Below, one piece after another: positions 43,554 through 56,513 of a DNA stretch of 64,000 nucleotides (position 1 is the stretch's first letter; every line of letters begins with the position of its first letter). Where the stretch lies: assembly GCA_002434305.1 (NCBI GenBank), contig DJJU01000011.1, positions 199,139-263,138 of the forward strand, in the 5' to 3' direction. A model generated the notes under the pieces. That model worked only from the letters and a program-made list of their open reading frames with translations. It made no database searches and was not told the origin of the DNA. The position numbers were made by a program, and so were the translations under genes. Source of the stretch: Alicycliphilus sp. UBA6560. GTDB lineage: Bacteria; Pseudomonadota; Gammaproteobacteria; Burkholderiales; Burkholderiaceae_C.

Positions 43554-45817
43554 GGCGGCTCCTCCTGGCTGGGTGCGGCCGTGCCCAGCGCCACGGCCTG
43601 GCGCGCCTGCTCCAGCGTGCAGGCGTAGAAGGTGCCGGCCGTGGAGCGCAGCGGCGCCACGCGCCCGGCCCGGGCGGTGACACGGCGCCAGCCGGCGCGT
43701 GTGCGCAGCGACAGCTTGAGGCTGGCGCCCTCGGCCACGGGCTCGAACAGGATCAAACGCCGCGGCGCTTGCTCCTGCAGCGGCAGCAGGCCCAGCAGCG
43801 TGTGCGGGCCCTGCGCCGAGCCCACCTGCACGTCGCAGACGCCCCAATGCGCACGCGCACCGTGGTCGGGCGCCAGGAAGCGCCCGCCCAGCCAGTCGGT
43901 GGGCGTGGTGCCGCGCTCGTTCAGCTCCTGCAGCTGCCACTGCAGGTCGTTGCCGTAGAGCATCAGCTCCATCTGGTTGCGGGCGCGGGTGTCGGGCCAC
44001 TCGAGGCGGCAGCGCACGGCGGCGGTCTGCTGTGCGCCCTCGCCATCGGCCTGCGGCCCGGCCACCGGCACCAGCCGTACCGGCTGCAGGCCCGAGGGCA
44101 GCATGACGGCCGCGCGCACGCTGCGCCCCTGCGCCAACGCCGGCGGCAGCAGGCCGACCACCCGGCAGCCGCCCGGCGAGACGTTCTCGATGACCAGCGT
44201 CTCCTGCGGCGGGGCCTGGGCGGCGCCCGCCTCGGGCAGCAGCACCAGGGGCAGCGGCATGTCGAAACGGTAGTCGCTACGGTGGTGATGCGCCTCGGTC
44301 GTGAGGAAGTGGCGCGTCAGCTGCCAGCCGCACAGCAGGTTGGTGCCCACCCAGGCCAGGTTGAAGTACAGCGCATAGGGCGGGAGGTAGGGCTGCTGGC
44401 TGCTGCGGTACAGCGCCCAGACGATGGCCAGCAGATTGAAGGCCAGCAGCAGCGTCTGCGGCAGCACCTGCAGCAGCACACGCCGGCGCGGCGAGAAGGA
44501 CTTGTCGGTGACGTTGAAGCGCACAGGCCCCAGCACCAGGCCCAGCGTGGCGCGGATGAAGGCGGCGAAGCGGGCGAAGTTGTACTGCTCGGCGTACAGC
44601 CAGCTGCCATAGCCCCGGCTCAATTCCTCGAACACGCAGATGCTGAGCACGAAATAGGGCACGAACCAGCACAGGAAGACCCAGCCGCTGGCGTCGATCG
44701 GCAGCCAGCCGGTCAGCAGCACGATGGCCGGGGCCAGCCAGAACAGGCCCTTTTGCCAGCCATCGAAATAGGTGGTCATGGAGGCCAGGTAGTTCAGCTT
44801 CTGCGCCGCGCTCAGGCGCGGGGTGAACAGCACGTCCTCCTGGCGCAGCACCTGCATGGCGCCCTGGCCCCAGCGCACGCGCTGCGCCAGGAACGGCGCG
44901 ACCTGCGCCGGCGCGATGCCGAACGCCAGCGCCTGCGCGTGATAGACCGAGCGGTAGCCCGCCTTGTGCAGGCGCAGCGAGGTGTGCAGGTCCTCGGTCA
45001 CCGTGCCGGTGGCAAAGCCGCCGATCTCCTGCAGGGCACTGCGCCGCACCACCGCGCAGGTGCCGCAGAAAAAGGCCGAGTTCCAGTAGTCCTTGCCGCG
45101 CTGGATGACCTTGAAGAACAGCGACTGCTCCGTCCACAGCCGCCGCGTGCGCCGGCGCAGGCGGTGCTGGAAAGAGTCGAGGTTGAAGAACTCCTGCGGC
45201 GTCTGCACGAAGGCCACGGCCGGGTCGCGGAAGTAGCCCAGCGTGCGCACCAGGAAGTCGCGCCCCGGGGCGTGGTCGGCATCGAACAGCGCGATCAGCT
45301 CGCCGCCCGTGCGCTCGAGGGCGTGGTTCAGGTTGCCGGCCTTGGCGTGCTCGTTGCTGGTGCGGCAGAGGTACCACACGCCCAGGCTGCGGGCCAGTTC
45401 GCGCATCTCGGGGCGGTTGCCGTCGTCCAGCAGCCAGGTCTCGTGCGGGTAGTCCATATCGCGCGCCAGCATCAGGGTGCGGCGCAACATGCTGACCGGC
45501 TCGTTGAAGCAGGTGACGAACACGTCCACCGTGCGGCCGGCCTCGGGCTCGGGCGCCTCGCGCTGCGTCAGGCGCCACATGATGAAGATGTGCACCGCCG
45601 CCACCAGCACGCCGTAGACCTCGGCGGCGTAGACCAGGCAGGAGAACACCAGATGCTCCTGGTTGAAGGTGGTGGCGCGCCAGATCAGGTAGCCGGTGGC
45701 CACGAGCAGGAACAGCACCGACAGCAGGGCGCACAGCGGGCTGCAGTCCTCGAAGCGGCCGCCGCGGCGGGGGTCGGCGCAGTAGCGCGGCGGAGGGGGT
45801 GGTGGGTGGTCGGTCAT
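43526..45817 (-). CDS. bcsA: Cellulose synthase-like GT2 glycosyltransferase with PilZ domain
   Basis: A 763-residue processive beta-glycosyltransferase. GT2 motifs are VTCFNEP (101-107), DDG (131-133), DAD (179-181), TED (274-276) and QRVRW (312-316), the last being the polymer-gripping QxxRW. Membrane helices flank this domain. A PilZ domain follows with RSDYR (513-517) and NVSPGG (545-550), the complete c-di-GMP signature, so activity is probably switched on by that messenger. The ATG at 45817 has GGAG upstream. No bcsB, bcsZ or bcsC is adjacent, so the product may be a different or simpler glycan than cellulose. Confidence 0.88.
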   Translation of the reverse strand: MTDHPPPPPPRYCADPRRGGRFEDCSPLCALLSVLFLLVATGYLIWRATTFNQEHLVFSCLVYAAEVYGVLVAAVHIFIMWRLTQREAPEPEAGRTVDVFVTCFNEPVSMLRRTLMLARDMDYPHETWLLDDGNRPEMRELARSLGVWYLCRTSNEHAKAGNLNHALERTGGELIALFDADHAPGRDFLVRTLGYFRDPAVAFVQTPQEFFNLDSFQHRLRRRTRRLWTEQSLFFKVIQRGKDYWNSAFFCGTCAVVRRSALQEIGGFATGTVTEDLHTSLRLHKAGYRSVYHAQALAFGIAPAQVAPFLAQRVRWGQGAMQVLRQEDVLFTPRLSAAQKLNYLASMTTYFDGWQKGLFWLAPAIVLLTGWLPIDASGWVFLCWFVPYFVLSICVFEELSRGYGSWLYAEQYNFARFAAFIRATLGLVLGPVRFNVTDKSFSPRRRVLLQVLPQTLLLAFNLLAIVWALYRSSQQPYLPPYALYFNLAWVGTNLLCGWQLTRHFLTTEAHHHRSDYRFDMPLPLVLLPEAGAAQAPPQETLVIENVSPGGCRVVGLLPPALAQGRSVRAAVMLPSGLQPVRLVPVAGPQADGEGAQQTAAVRCRLEWPDTRARNQMELMLYGNDLQWQLQELNERGTTPTDWLGGRFLAPDHGARAHWGVCDVQVGSAQGPHTLLGLLPLQEQAPRRLILFEPVAEGASLKLSLRTRAGWRRVTARAGRVAPLRSTAGTFYACTLEQARQAVALGTAAPSQEEPPCPPAILTA

Positions 45818-45847
45818 GGCAGGGCGTGCTCCACGGTGTTTTTGGAC

Positions 45848-45866
45848 CAAGACGTGTCACGTCTTG
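45848..45866. promoter_or_regulatory. Perfect 19-bp palindrome upstream of bcsA
   Basis: CAAGACGTGTCACGTCTTG: two nine-base arms around one central base, beginning 31 bases above the bcsA ATG. It is followed by no U-run on either strand, so an operator or a 5' UTR hairpin is more likely than a terminator. The protein that binds it is unknown. Confidence 0.55.
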
Positions 45867-46100
45867 CGATTTCGTATCCAGCTACTACGGTGCAACCCAT
45901 TCTTCGCACCCTGCCGCGGGTGCCAATCCCTACAACGAGGGCCCCAAAAATACGGTGCAGCCACGACGTGGCCCCAACCACAGGCACGGGGCGTCGTCCT
46001 GCTTCCTAGTCTATGTAAAGATGCGACAAGTGCATCCAGGTGTTACCAAACTTGGCGAGCTGATACAACTACGGCTTTTCACCCCATTACCCTGCACGCC
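45867..46100. other. AT-richer intergenic region between bcsA and the isomerase gene
   Basis: About 230 bp, lower in GC than its surroundings, without a supported gene. It contains a hairpin (GCACCC-TGCCGC-GGGTGC near 45905-45922) and should hold the divergent promoters of bcsA and the isomerase gene. No clear -35/-10 pair stands out. Confidence 0.4.
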
Positions 46101-46460
46101 ATGCCGCATCTGATCGTCGAATACAGCTCTAACCTCGCCAACTATCCCGAGGCCGAAACGCTGACTGCGCTGAACGCCGCCGTCTGTGCCAGCCCCGAGG
46201 TCAAGGACGAGGCCGATCTGAAGACCCGCTTCGTGCGCACCAGCGCCTTCGAGATCGGCACCGCACCGGCCAACCGGGCGTTCGTGCACGCCGAGCTGCG
46301 CCTGCTGTCCGGCCGCACGCCCGAAGCCAAGGCCGACCTGGCCGAGCGTGTGGCCGCCGTGCTGCGCCGCCTCACACCCCGCCCCGCCGGTCTGCTGGTG
46401 CAGCTGAGCGTGGACGTGGTGGACATGGACCGGCCTTCCTACATCAAGGAGCGCCTCTGA
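46101..46460 (+). CDS. hpaF: 5-carboxymethyl-2-hydroxymuconate isomerase family protein
   Basis: A 119-residue tautomerase-superfamily protein. Proline follows the initiator Met (MPHLIVEYSSNL), giving the catalytic N-terminal Pro1 of the family. In homoprotocatechuate degradation this enzyme isomerises 5-carboxymethyl-2-hydroxymuconate. No other hpa genes are in the window, so the physiological role here is open. A strong terminator follows. Confidence 0.85.
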   Translation: MPHLIVEYSSNLANYPEAETLTALNAAVCASPEVKDEADLKTRFVRTSAFEIGTAPANRAFVHAELRLLSGRTPEAKADLAERVAAVLRRLTPRPAGLLVQLSVDVVDMDRPSYIKERL

Positions 46461-46486
46461 GCGCGCCTGTGCAACACTGCTCGCCG

Positions 46487-46518
46487 GCCCGGCACTACTC
46501 TGCCGGGCTTCGCTTTTT
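46487..46518 (+). terminator. Rho-independent terminator after the isomerase gene
   Basis: Stem GCCCGGCA-CTACTC-TGCCGGGC followed by TTCGC and a run of five T. It lies between two plus-strand genes, so the RidA gene likely has its own promoter. Confidence 0.72.
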
Positions 46519-46556
46519 CTCCCTCCCTCTCCCCCTTCCTTGACCTGAGGATCGCC

Positions 46557-47012
46557 ATGAGCGTTTACGACAAGCTGAAAGAACTGGACATCACCCTGCC
46601 CCCGGTGGCCGTGCCGGCAGCGGCCTACGTGCCCTACGTGCAGACGGGCAACCTGGTGTTCCTGAGCGGGCACATCGCGCGCAAGGACGGCAAGCCCTGG
46701 GTGGCGCAGTTCGGCCGCGACATCGGTGTGGAGGAAGGCAAGCAGGCCGCGCGCGCCGTGGCCATCGACCTGCTGGGCACGCTGCACGCAGCCACGGGCG
46801 ACCTGAACCGCGTCAAGCGCATCGTCAAGCTGATGAGCCTGGTCAACTCCACCGGCGACTTCACCGAGCAGCACCTGGTGACCAACGGCGCCAGCGAGCT
46901 GATGGGCCAGGTTTTCGGCGACGCCGGCAAGCACGCGCGCAGCGCCTTCGGCGTGGCGCAGATCCCCATGGGGGCGTGTGTTGAGATCGAGCTCATCGCC
47001 GAGCTGGCCTGA
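46557..47012 (+). CDS. RidA/YjgF family protein
   Basis: A 151-residue protein of the RidA superfamily beginning MSVYDKLKELDITLPP. Conserved segments are NLVFLSGHIARKDGK and VAQIPMGACVEIELIAEL. It is the longer subgroup (about 150 residues) rather than archetypal RidA (about 128), and the arginine that binds keto/imino acids in true RidA is not clearly at its usual place. Enamine deaminase activity is therefore uncertain. Confidence 0.87.
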   Translation: MSVYDKLKELDITLPPVAVPAAAYVPYVQTGNLVFLSGHIARKDGKPWVAQFGRDIGVEEGKQAARAVAIDLLGTLHAATGDLNRVKRIVKLMSLVNSTGDFTEQHLVTNGASELMGQVFGDAGKHARSAFGVAQIPMGACVEIELIAELA

Positions 47013-47040
47013 CACGCCCCCGCGCGGGCTGCGCGGCACG

Positions 47041-47070
47041 AAAAAAAGGGACGCCACGGCGTCCCTTTGT
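47041..47070. terminator. Bidirectional terminator between RidA and chemoreceptor genes
   Basis: GGGACGCC-AC-GGCGTCCC with seven A on the left and TTT on the right. Read on the minus strand it is a stem followed by seven U, a strong terminator for the chemoreceptor gene; on the plus strand it can end the RidA transcript. Confidence 0.8.
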
Positions 47071-47107
47071 CATGGGCGCGCGTGGCCCCTGGAGTGTGTT
47101 GGCGCGC

Positions 47108-48841
47108 TCAGAAGCTTTCCCAGTCGTCCGAGGCGCCCGAGGCCAGCGCGGGAGCGGCAGCGGCAGCGGCCGGCGCGTGCTTGCGCGGCGCCGCCGCCGC
47201 CGCGGGCGCGCTGGAAGCAGTGCGCACGGGTGCTGGTACTGGTACCGGCACGGGCGCCGCAGCGGGCACGGGCCGCGCCACGGCCGCCGGGCCGGCGTCG
47301 TCCACCTGGAAGGTGGCCACCAGCTGCGCCAGCTGCTGGGCCTGCTCGCGCAGGCTCTGCGCGGCGGCGGCGCTTTCCTCGACCAGGGCGGCGTTTTGCT
47401 GCGTCATCTGGTCCAGTTGGCCCACCGCCTGGTTGACCTGCGCCACGCCGGAGCTTTGCTCGGCCGAGGCGGCGGTCACCTCGCCGATCATGTCGGCCAC
47501 GCGCTGCACGGACTGCACGATCTCGCCCATGGTGCTGCCGGCCTGCTGCACCAGGCGCGAGCCGTCCTCCACCCGGTCCACGGACGAGCCGATCAGCGCC
47601 TTGATCTCGCGCGCCGCCTCGGCGCTGCGGCCGGCCAAGCTGCGCACCTCGCCGGCCACCACGGCAAAGCCCCGGCCCTGCTCGCCGGCGCGGGCGGCTT
47701 CCACGGCCGCGTTCAGCGCCAGGATGTTGGTCTGGAAGGCGATGGAGTCGATGACCTGGATGATGTCGGCGATCTTGCGGCTGCTGCCCTGGATCTCCTC
47801 CATGGTGGCGACGACCTCGGTCACCACCGTGCCACCGCGCAGCGCCACCTCACGGGCAGCGCCGGCCAGCTGGCTGGCCTGGCTGGCGCTGCCGGCGCTT
47901 TGCTGCAGGGTGCTGGTGAACTCCTCCATGGCCGCGGCCGTCTGCTGCAGGTTGCTGGAGGTGCTTTCGGTGCGCGCCGACAGGTCCTGGTTGCCGGCGG
48001 CGATCTGCGCGCTGGCCGTGGCGATGCTGTCAGTGCTGCGCCGCACCTGCTGCACCGTGCCGGCCAGCGAGCCGCGCATGGCCGCCAGCGAGGCCAGCAG
48101 CTCGCCGAACTCGTCGTCGCGACCGGCCCCCTCCAGCGCCTGCGCACGCAGGTCGCCCTGGGCGATGCGCGCCGCCACCTGGTTGGCCTGTGCCAGCGGC
48201 TGCTGAATGCTGCGGATCAGGAAATACGCCCCGACGATGATCGCCAGCAGCAGCACCGCCACGGCGGCGCCGGCCATCTTGACGGTCGCCATGCGCGCGC
48301 CGGACATTTCGGCGTGGCGCTCGCGCGCTTCCTGCTCGAACAGCTGCACCAGCTGCTGCAGCGTGCCCAGGTAAGACTTCACGGCCGGCACCAGCGACTG
48401 CAGGGCCAGCTTGGAGGCGGCGTCATAGTCGCTCTCGTCGCGCAGCTTGCGCGCCTCGGCGCGCAGCTGCGTCATGGCGACGCGGGCACTGGCCACGCGC
48501 TCCATCTGCTGGCGCGTGGCGGGCGACAAGGGCAGCTCCTGCAGCGCCTTTTGCATCTGCGTGATGCGTTCGCTGGTGGCGACCAGGTCGGCCTGGAAGG
48601 CCTGCTCCACCGCCATCTCGCTGCTGAGCACCAGTGCCAGCGTGCGCGTGGCGTTGAGCTCGGTTAGCGCCATCCACTGCGTGGCCATCTGCACACGGCG
48701 CGTGGTCTCCTGAGTGACGGCATCGGCCTCGGCCTGGGAGGTGGCCGAGCGGTAGCCGGCAGCGCCGACCACGGCGACCAGTGCCACCACGATGGCCACG
48801 ACGGCCAGCCAGAGCTTGTGGGACAGACGCAGCGTTTTCAT
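47108..48841 (-). CDS. Methyl-accepting chemotaxis protein with CheR/CheB docking tail
   Basis: A 577-residue Tsr/Tar-like chemoreceptor. Membrane helices lie at about 10-30 and 190-212 around a periplasmic four-helix bundle; HAMP follows, and the signalling tip is [20 protein letters not shown]. An alanine/proline-rich flexible tether of about 60 residues ends with DDWESF, which fits the xWxxF pentapeptide that docks CheR and CheB. It should therefore be a fully methylatable major receptor, in contrast to the one at 26590. No che genes are nearby. Confidence 0.93.
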   Translation of the reverse strand: MKTLRLSHKLWLAVVAIVVALVAVVGAAGYRSATSQAEADAVTQETTRRVQMATQWMALTELNATRTLALVLSSEMAVEQAFQADLVATSERITQMQKALQELPLSPATRQQMERVASARVAMTQLRAEARKLRDESDYDAASKLALQSLVPAVKSYLGTLQQLVQLFEQEARERHAEMSGARMATVKMAGAAVAVLLLAIIVGAYFLIRSIQQPLAQANQVAARIAQGDLRAQALEGAGRDDEFGELLASLAAMRGSLAGTVQQVRRSTDSIATASAQIAAGNQDLSARTESTSSNLQQTAAAMEEFTSTLQQSAGSASQASQLAGAAREVALRGGTVVTEVVATMEEIQGSSRKIADIIQVIDSIAFQTNILALNAAVEAARAGEQGRGFAVVAGEVRSLAGRSAEAAREIKALIGSSVDRVEDGSRLVQQAGSTMGEIVQSVQRVADMIGEVTAASAEQSSGVAQVNQAVGQLDQMTQQNAALVEESAAAAQSLREQAQQLAQLVATFQVDDAGPAAVARPVPAAAPVPVPVPAPVRTASSAPAAAAAPRKHAPAAAAAAPALASGASDDWESF

Positions 48842-49004
48842 GGGGCAATTCCTGCGGTGGATGACAAAAGAAGGGCGGTCCAGGGCATGCGCCCCTGCCC
48901 GAGAATGCTACCAAACGCAACCGAGTCCTTGCCGCACTGCAGCAAAAGCGGCCGCCGCCGGCCTGGCGCGGCCCTTTCGCGCCCCGGCCGCACCTACCGG
49001 CAAA

Positions 49005-49065
49005 CAATAGCCTTTTTGGTCTCCAGGCCAATACCAGCAAGCGCTGGCAGCTATTGTTTTCGCAG
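49005..49065 (+). repeat. Interspersed hairpin repeat downstream of parC
   Basis: TTGGTCTCCAGGCCAATACC then AGCAAGCGCTGGCAGCTATT. It lies in the 230-bp gap between the chemoreceptor start and the parC stop, which holds no other feature I can support. Confidence 0.78.
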
Positions 49066-49071
49066 CATCCG

Positions 49072-51420
<2,349 letters not shown>

Positions 51421-51421
51421 G

Positions 51422-51482
51422 CTTCAAAAACAGGAGCTTCCAGCGCTTGACTGGCAAGGGCTGGAGGCCAAAAAGACTTGTA
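51422..51482 (-). repeat. Interspersed hairpin repeat between parE and parC (reverse)
   Basis: GGAGCTTCCAGCGCTTGACT then GGCAAGGGCTGGAGGCCAAA. It fills the spacer of the parE-parC unit and would be transcribed as a hairpin. Confidence 0.8.
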
Positions 51483-51492
51483 GTCAGGGAGC

Positions 51493-53475
<1,983 letters not shown>

Positions 53476-53566
53476 GGCGGCGGATTGTAGGACTGGTTAT
53501 AACAACAGTCTTTCGCCTTTTTACCCGCCCCGGCAGGCGGCACGGGTTTTGATTACATTCCCTGCA

Positions 53567-54793
53567 ATGCACCCTCCCGCCTCCCCCGCACGCCAGCTTT
53601 CCATGGCCCAGGTCCTCCTCTGCGGCGCCGCCGTGGTCACGCTGTCCATGGGCATACGCCATGGCTTCGGGCTGTGGCTGCAGCCCATCACGCAGGACAT
53701 GGGCTGGACGCGCCAGACCTTCGCCCTGGCCATGGCCATCCAGAACCTGGCCTGGGGCCTGTTCGGCATCTTCGGAGGCATGGTGGCCGACCGCTTCGGC
53801 GCCTTCCGCGTGCTGATCGGCGGCTCTCTGCTGTACGCCGCCGGCCTGGTGGGCATGGCGCTGTCGCCCACGCCGGGGCTCTTCGCGCTGACCACGGGCG
53901 TCGTCATCGGCGCGGCCCAGGCGGGCACCACGTACGCCATCATCTATGGTGTGCTGGGGCGGCAGATCTCGGCGGACAAGCGCTCCTGGGCCATGGGCGT
54001 GGCGGCCGCGGCCGGCTCGTTCGGGCAGTTCCTGATGGTGCCGCTGGAGGGGCAGCTGATCCTGTCGTTTGGCTGGCAGCAGGCCCTGCTGGTGCTGGCG
54101 GCCATGGCGCTCTTGATCATCCCGCTGGCCTTCGGCCTGCGCGAGCCCGGCTTTCACGGCGGCGCGCCGGCCCACCGTTCGCAGAGCATGGGCGACGCGG
54201 TGGTCGAGGCCCTGCGCCACAAGAGCTTCGTGCTGCTGACGCTGGGCTACTTTGTCTGCGGCTTCCAGGTGGTGTTCATCGGCGTGCACATGCCCAGCTA
54301 CCTGAAGGACCACGGCCTGTCGCCGCAGGTGGCCAGCTTCGCCCTGGCGCTGATCGGCCTGTTCAACGTCTTTGGCACCTACGCGGCCGGCTCCCTGGGC
54401 CAGCGCATTCCCAAGCGCAACATCCTGGTGTTCATCTACCTGGCGCGGGCGGTGGTCATCACCGTCTTCCTGCTGGTGCCGCTGTCGCCCCTGTCGGTGT
54501 ATGTGTTCTCGGCCGTGATGGGGGCCCTGTGGCTGTCCACCGTGCCGCCGACCAATGCCGTGGTGGCGCAGATCTTTGGCGTGCAGCATTTGTCCATGCT
54601 CAGCGGCTTCGTGTTCTTCAGCCACCAGATCGGCAGCTTCATGGGCGTGTGGCTGGGCGGCTACCTGTACGACCGCACGGGCAGCTACGACGTCGTGTGG
54701 TACCTGGCCATCGCCCTGGGCGTGGCGGCCGGCCTGGTCAACCTGCCGGTGCGCGAAAGCGCCATCGCGCGCCCGGCCGCCCAGGCAGCCTGA
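53567..54793 (+). CDS. MFS transporter, monocarboxylate/oxalate-formate type
   Basis: A 408-residue protein with twelve membrane helices. The loop signature GMVADRFGAFRVLIGGSLL follows helix 2. The opening GIRHGFGLWLQPITQDMGW resembles oxalate/formate and monocarboxylate porter relatives. The substrate is unknown. It is divergent from parE and is followed in the same direction by two small genes. Confidence 0.87.
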   Translation: MHPPASPARQLSMAQVLLCGAAVVTLSMGIRHGFGLWLQPITQDMGWTRQTFALAMAIQNLAWGLFGIFGGMVADRFGAFRVLIGGSLLYAAGLVGMALSPTPGLFALTTGVVIGAAQAGTTYAIIYGVLGRQISADKRSWAMGVAAAAGSFGQFLMVPLEGQLILSFGWQQALLVLAAMALLIIPLAFGLREPGFHGGAPAHRSQSMGDAVVEALRHKSFVLLTLGYFVCGFQVVFIGVHMPSYLKDHGLSPQVASFALALIGLFNVFGTYAAGSLGQRIPKRNILVFIYLARAVVITVFLLVPLSPLSVYVFSAVMGALWLSTVPPTNAVVAQIFGVQHLSMLSGFVFFSHQIGSFMGVWLGGYLYDRTGSYDVVWYLAIALGVAAGLVNLPVRESAIARPAAQAA

Positions 54794-54813
54794 AGAACCG
54801 AGGAGGCTCCGCC

Positions 54814-54942
54814 ATGGCACCGCGCATACGCAACTGGCTGGCCGGCGTGGCCTGCGCCGCCGTGCTGCTGGCGGTCTTCACCTGGTATTTGCGGCCGGAC
54901 TTCATGCTCACGCTGGCCGACCAGCTCTGGGCCTGCTTCTGA
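54814..54942 (+). CDS. 42-residue single-pass membrane peptide
   Basis: A short ORF with an excellent ribosome site (GAGGAGG, seven bases before ATG). It has a basic start (MAPRIRNWLAG), one membrane segment at about 8-26, and an amphipathic end (DQLWACF). It starts 20 bases after the MFS stop and ends two bases before the methyltransferase ATG, so it is probably translated in the operon. Small membrane partners of transporters are common; a link to the MFS protein is only a guess. Confidence 0.6.
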   Translation: MAPRIRNWLAGVACAAVLLAVFTWYLRPDFMLTLADQLWACF

Positions 54943-54944
54943 CC

Positions 54945-55496
54945 ATGCACCCGCACGGCCGGCCCTCGGAGTGGATCGTGCGCTGGGCGCATCTGGTGCC
55001 CGCCGGCGGCGCGGTGCTGGACGTGGCCTGCGGGCCGGGCCGGCACCTGCGCTGGTTTCATGAGCGAAATCACCCTGTAACAGGCGTGGATCAAGCGCCA
55101 GAAGCTATTGAATCAATAGCACCCTACGGTGAAGCCATCCAGGCCGACATCGAAGGCGGGCCCTGGCCGCTGGTCGGCCGGCAGTTCGCTGCCGTGGTCG
55201 TCACCAACTACCTGTGGCGCCCGCTGCTGCCGCACATCGTGGACTGCGTGGCTCCCGGCGGCGTGCTGCTGTACGAGACCTTCGCTCAGGGCAACGAGAC
55301 CGTGGGACGGCCCGCGCGGGCCGACTTCCTGCTGGCGCCGGGCGAGCTGCTGCGCGCCTGCGCGCCGCTGCGGGTGGTGGCCTACGAGGACGGCTTCCTG
55401 GACGGGCCGCCGCGCTTCGTGCAGCGCATCGCCGCCGTGCGCCCGCCCGCCGCGCCCGCCGGGGTCGTTCGCCTGCCCCTGGTGCCTCGGGCTTGA
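54945..55496 (+). CDS. Class I SAM-dependent methyltransferase
   Basis: A 183-residue methyltransferase fold. SAM motif I is VLDVACGPGRHLRWF (about 22-36), and the acidic motif II residue is in TGVDQAPEAI. The latter stretch is encoded by sequence that resembles the right half of the interspersed repeat, though weakly. It is short for the family, and the substrate is unknown. Confidence 0.83.
   Translation: MHPHGRPSEWIVRWAHLVPAGGAVLDVACGPGRHLRWFHERNHPVTGVDQAPEAIESIAPYGEAIQADIEGGPWPLVGRQFAAVVVTNYLWRPLLPHIVDCVAPGGVLLYETFAQGNETVGRPARADFLLAPGELLRACAPLRVVAYEDGFLDGPPRFVQRIAAVRPPAAPAGVVRLPLVPRA
55062..55123 (+). repeat. Partial interspersed repeat inside the methyltransferase gene
   Basis: Only the right half matches well: GATCAAGCGCCAGAAGCTAT then TGAATCAATAGCACC. 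The stem is poorly kept, so this copy is decayed or a chance match. Confidence 0.5.
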
Positions 55497-55520
55497 GGGA
55501 TGGCAAGCCCTAGTTAGAAT
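55493..55520 (+). promoter_or_regulatory. Likely sigma-70 promoter for dapA
   Basis: TTGAGG, a 16-base spacer, then TAGAAT ending at 55520, 28 bases before the dapA ATG. The -35 element overlaps the stop of the methyltransferase gene. Confidence 0.45.
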
Positions 55521-55547
55521 GCTTTTTTTGCAGTTTCCGACCGCGCC

Positions 55548-56447
55548 ATGACCTTTCCCAGCGCCCCCCTGACGGGCAGCATCGTCGCCCTTGCCACTCC
55601 CATGCACGATGACGGCAGCGTGGACTACCCCACCCTGCGCAAACTCATCGACTGGCACATCCAGGAAGGCACGGACTGCATCGGCGTGGTGGGTACGACG
55701 GGAGAGTCGCCCACGGTCAATGTCGAGGAGCACCGCGAGATCATCCGCGTGTCCGTGGAGCAGGCCGCCGGCCGCGTGCCCGTGATGGCCGGCTGCGGCG
55801 CCAATTCCACGCATGAGGCCATCGCCCTGGCGCGCTACGCCAGCGAAGTGGGCGCGAGCAGCCAGCTGCAGGTTGTGCCCTACTACAACAAGCCCACGCA
55901 GGAAGGCCAGTACCAGCACTTCAAGGCGATCGCCGAAGCCGTGGGCGACCTGCCCATGGTGCTGTACAACGTGCCCGGCCGCTCAGTAGCGGACATGCAC
56001 CACGAGACCGTGCTGCGTCTGGCCCAGGTGCCCGGCATCATCGGCATCAAGGAAGCCACCGGCGACATCTCCCGCGCGCAATGGCTGATCCGCGACGTGC
56101 CCAAGGGCTTCGCCGTGTACTCCGGCGACGACCCGACGGCCGTGGCCTTGATGCTGTGCGGCGGCCAGGGCAACATCAGCGTGACGGCCAATGTGGCCCC
56201 GCGCCTGATGCGCGAGTTGTGCGCCGCCGCCATCGCCGGCGACGCCCGCCGTGCCATGGAGATCCAGTTCCGCCTGCTGCCCCTGCACAAGCACCTGTTC
56301 GTCGAGGCCAACCCCATTCCCGTCAAGTGGGCCATGGCCCGCATGGGCCTGTGCGGCCCGGCCATGCGCCTGCCGATGACCCCGCTGACTCAGGCCAACG
56401 AACCCGTGGTGGAAGGCGCCCTGCGCGCCGCCGGCCTGGTGGCCTGA
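55548..56447 (+). CDS. dapA: 4-hydroxy-tetrahydrodipicolinate synthase
   Basis: A 299-residue TIM-barrel aldolase. The Schiff-base lysine is Lys168 in GIKEATGD, the pyruvate-binding GTTGES is at 49-54, and YYNKPTQEG and YNVPGR supply active-site tyrosines. It condenses pyruvate and aspartate semialdehyde at the first step of lysine and diaminopimelate synthesis. It is followed by bamC 66 bases downstream, a widely kept arrangement. Confidence 0.97.
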   Translation: MTFPSAPLTGSIVALATPMHDDGSVDYPTLRKLIDWHIQEGTDCIGVVGTTGESPTVNVEEHREIIRVSVEQAAGRVPVMAGCGANSTHEAIALARYASEVGASSQLQVVPYYNKPTQEGQYQHFKAIAEAVGDLPMVLYNVPGRSVADMHHETVLRLAQVPGIIGIKEATGDISRAQWLIRDVPKGFAVYSGDDPTAVALMLCGGQGNISVTANVAPRLMRELCAAAIAGDARRAMEIQFRLLPLHKHLFVEANPIPVKWAMARMGLCGPAMRLPMTPLTQANEPVVEGALRAAGLVA

Positions 56448-56513
56448 GCGCCGCCTGCCGCCTTTCCCCTGCTGCCCTTTTCTTTGCGCTCGCGCACCAA
56501 CGAGGATTTACGC

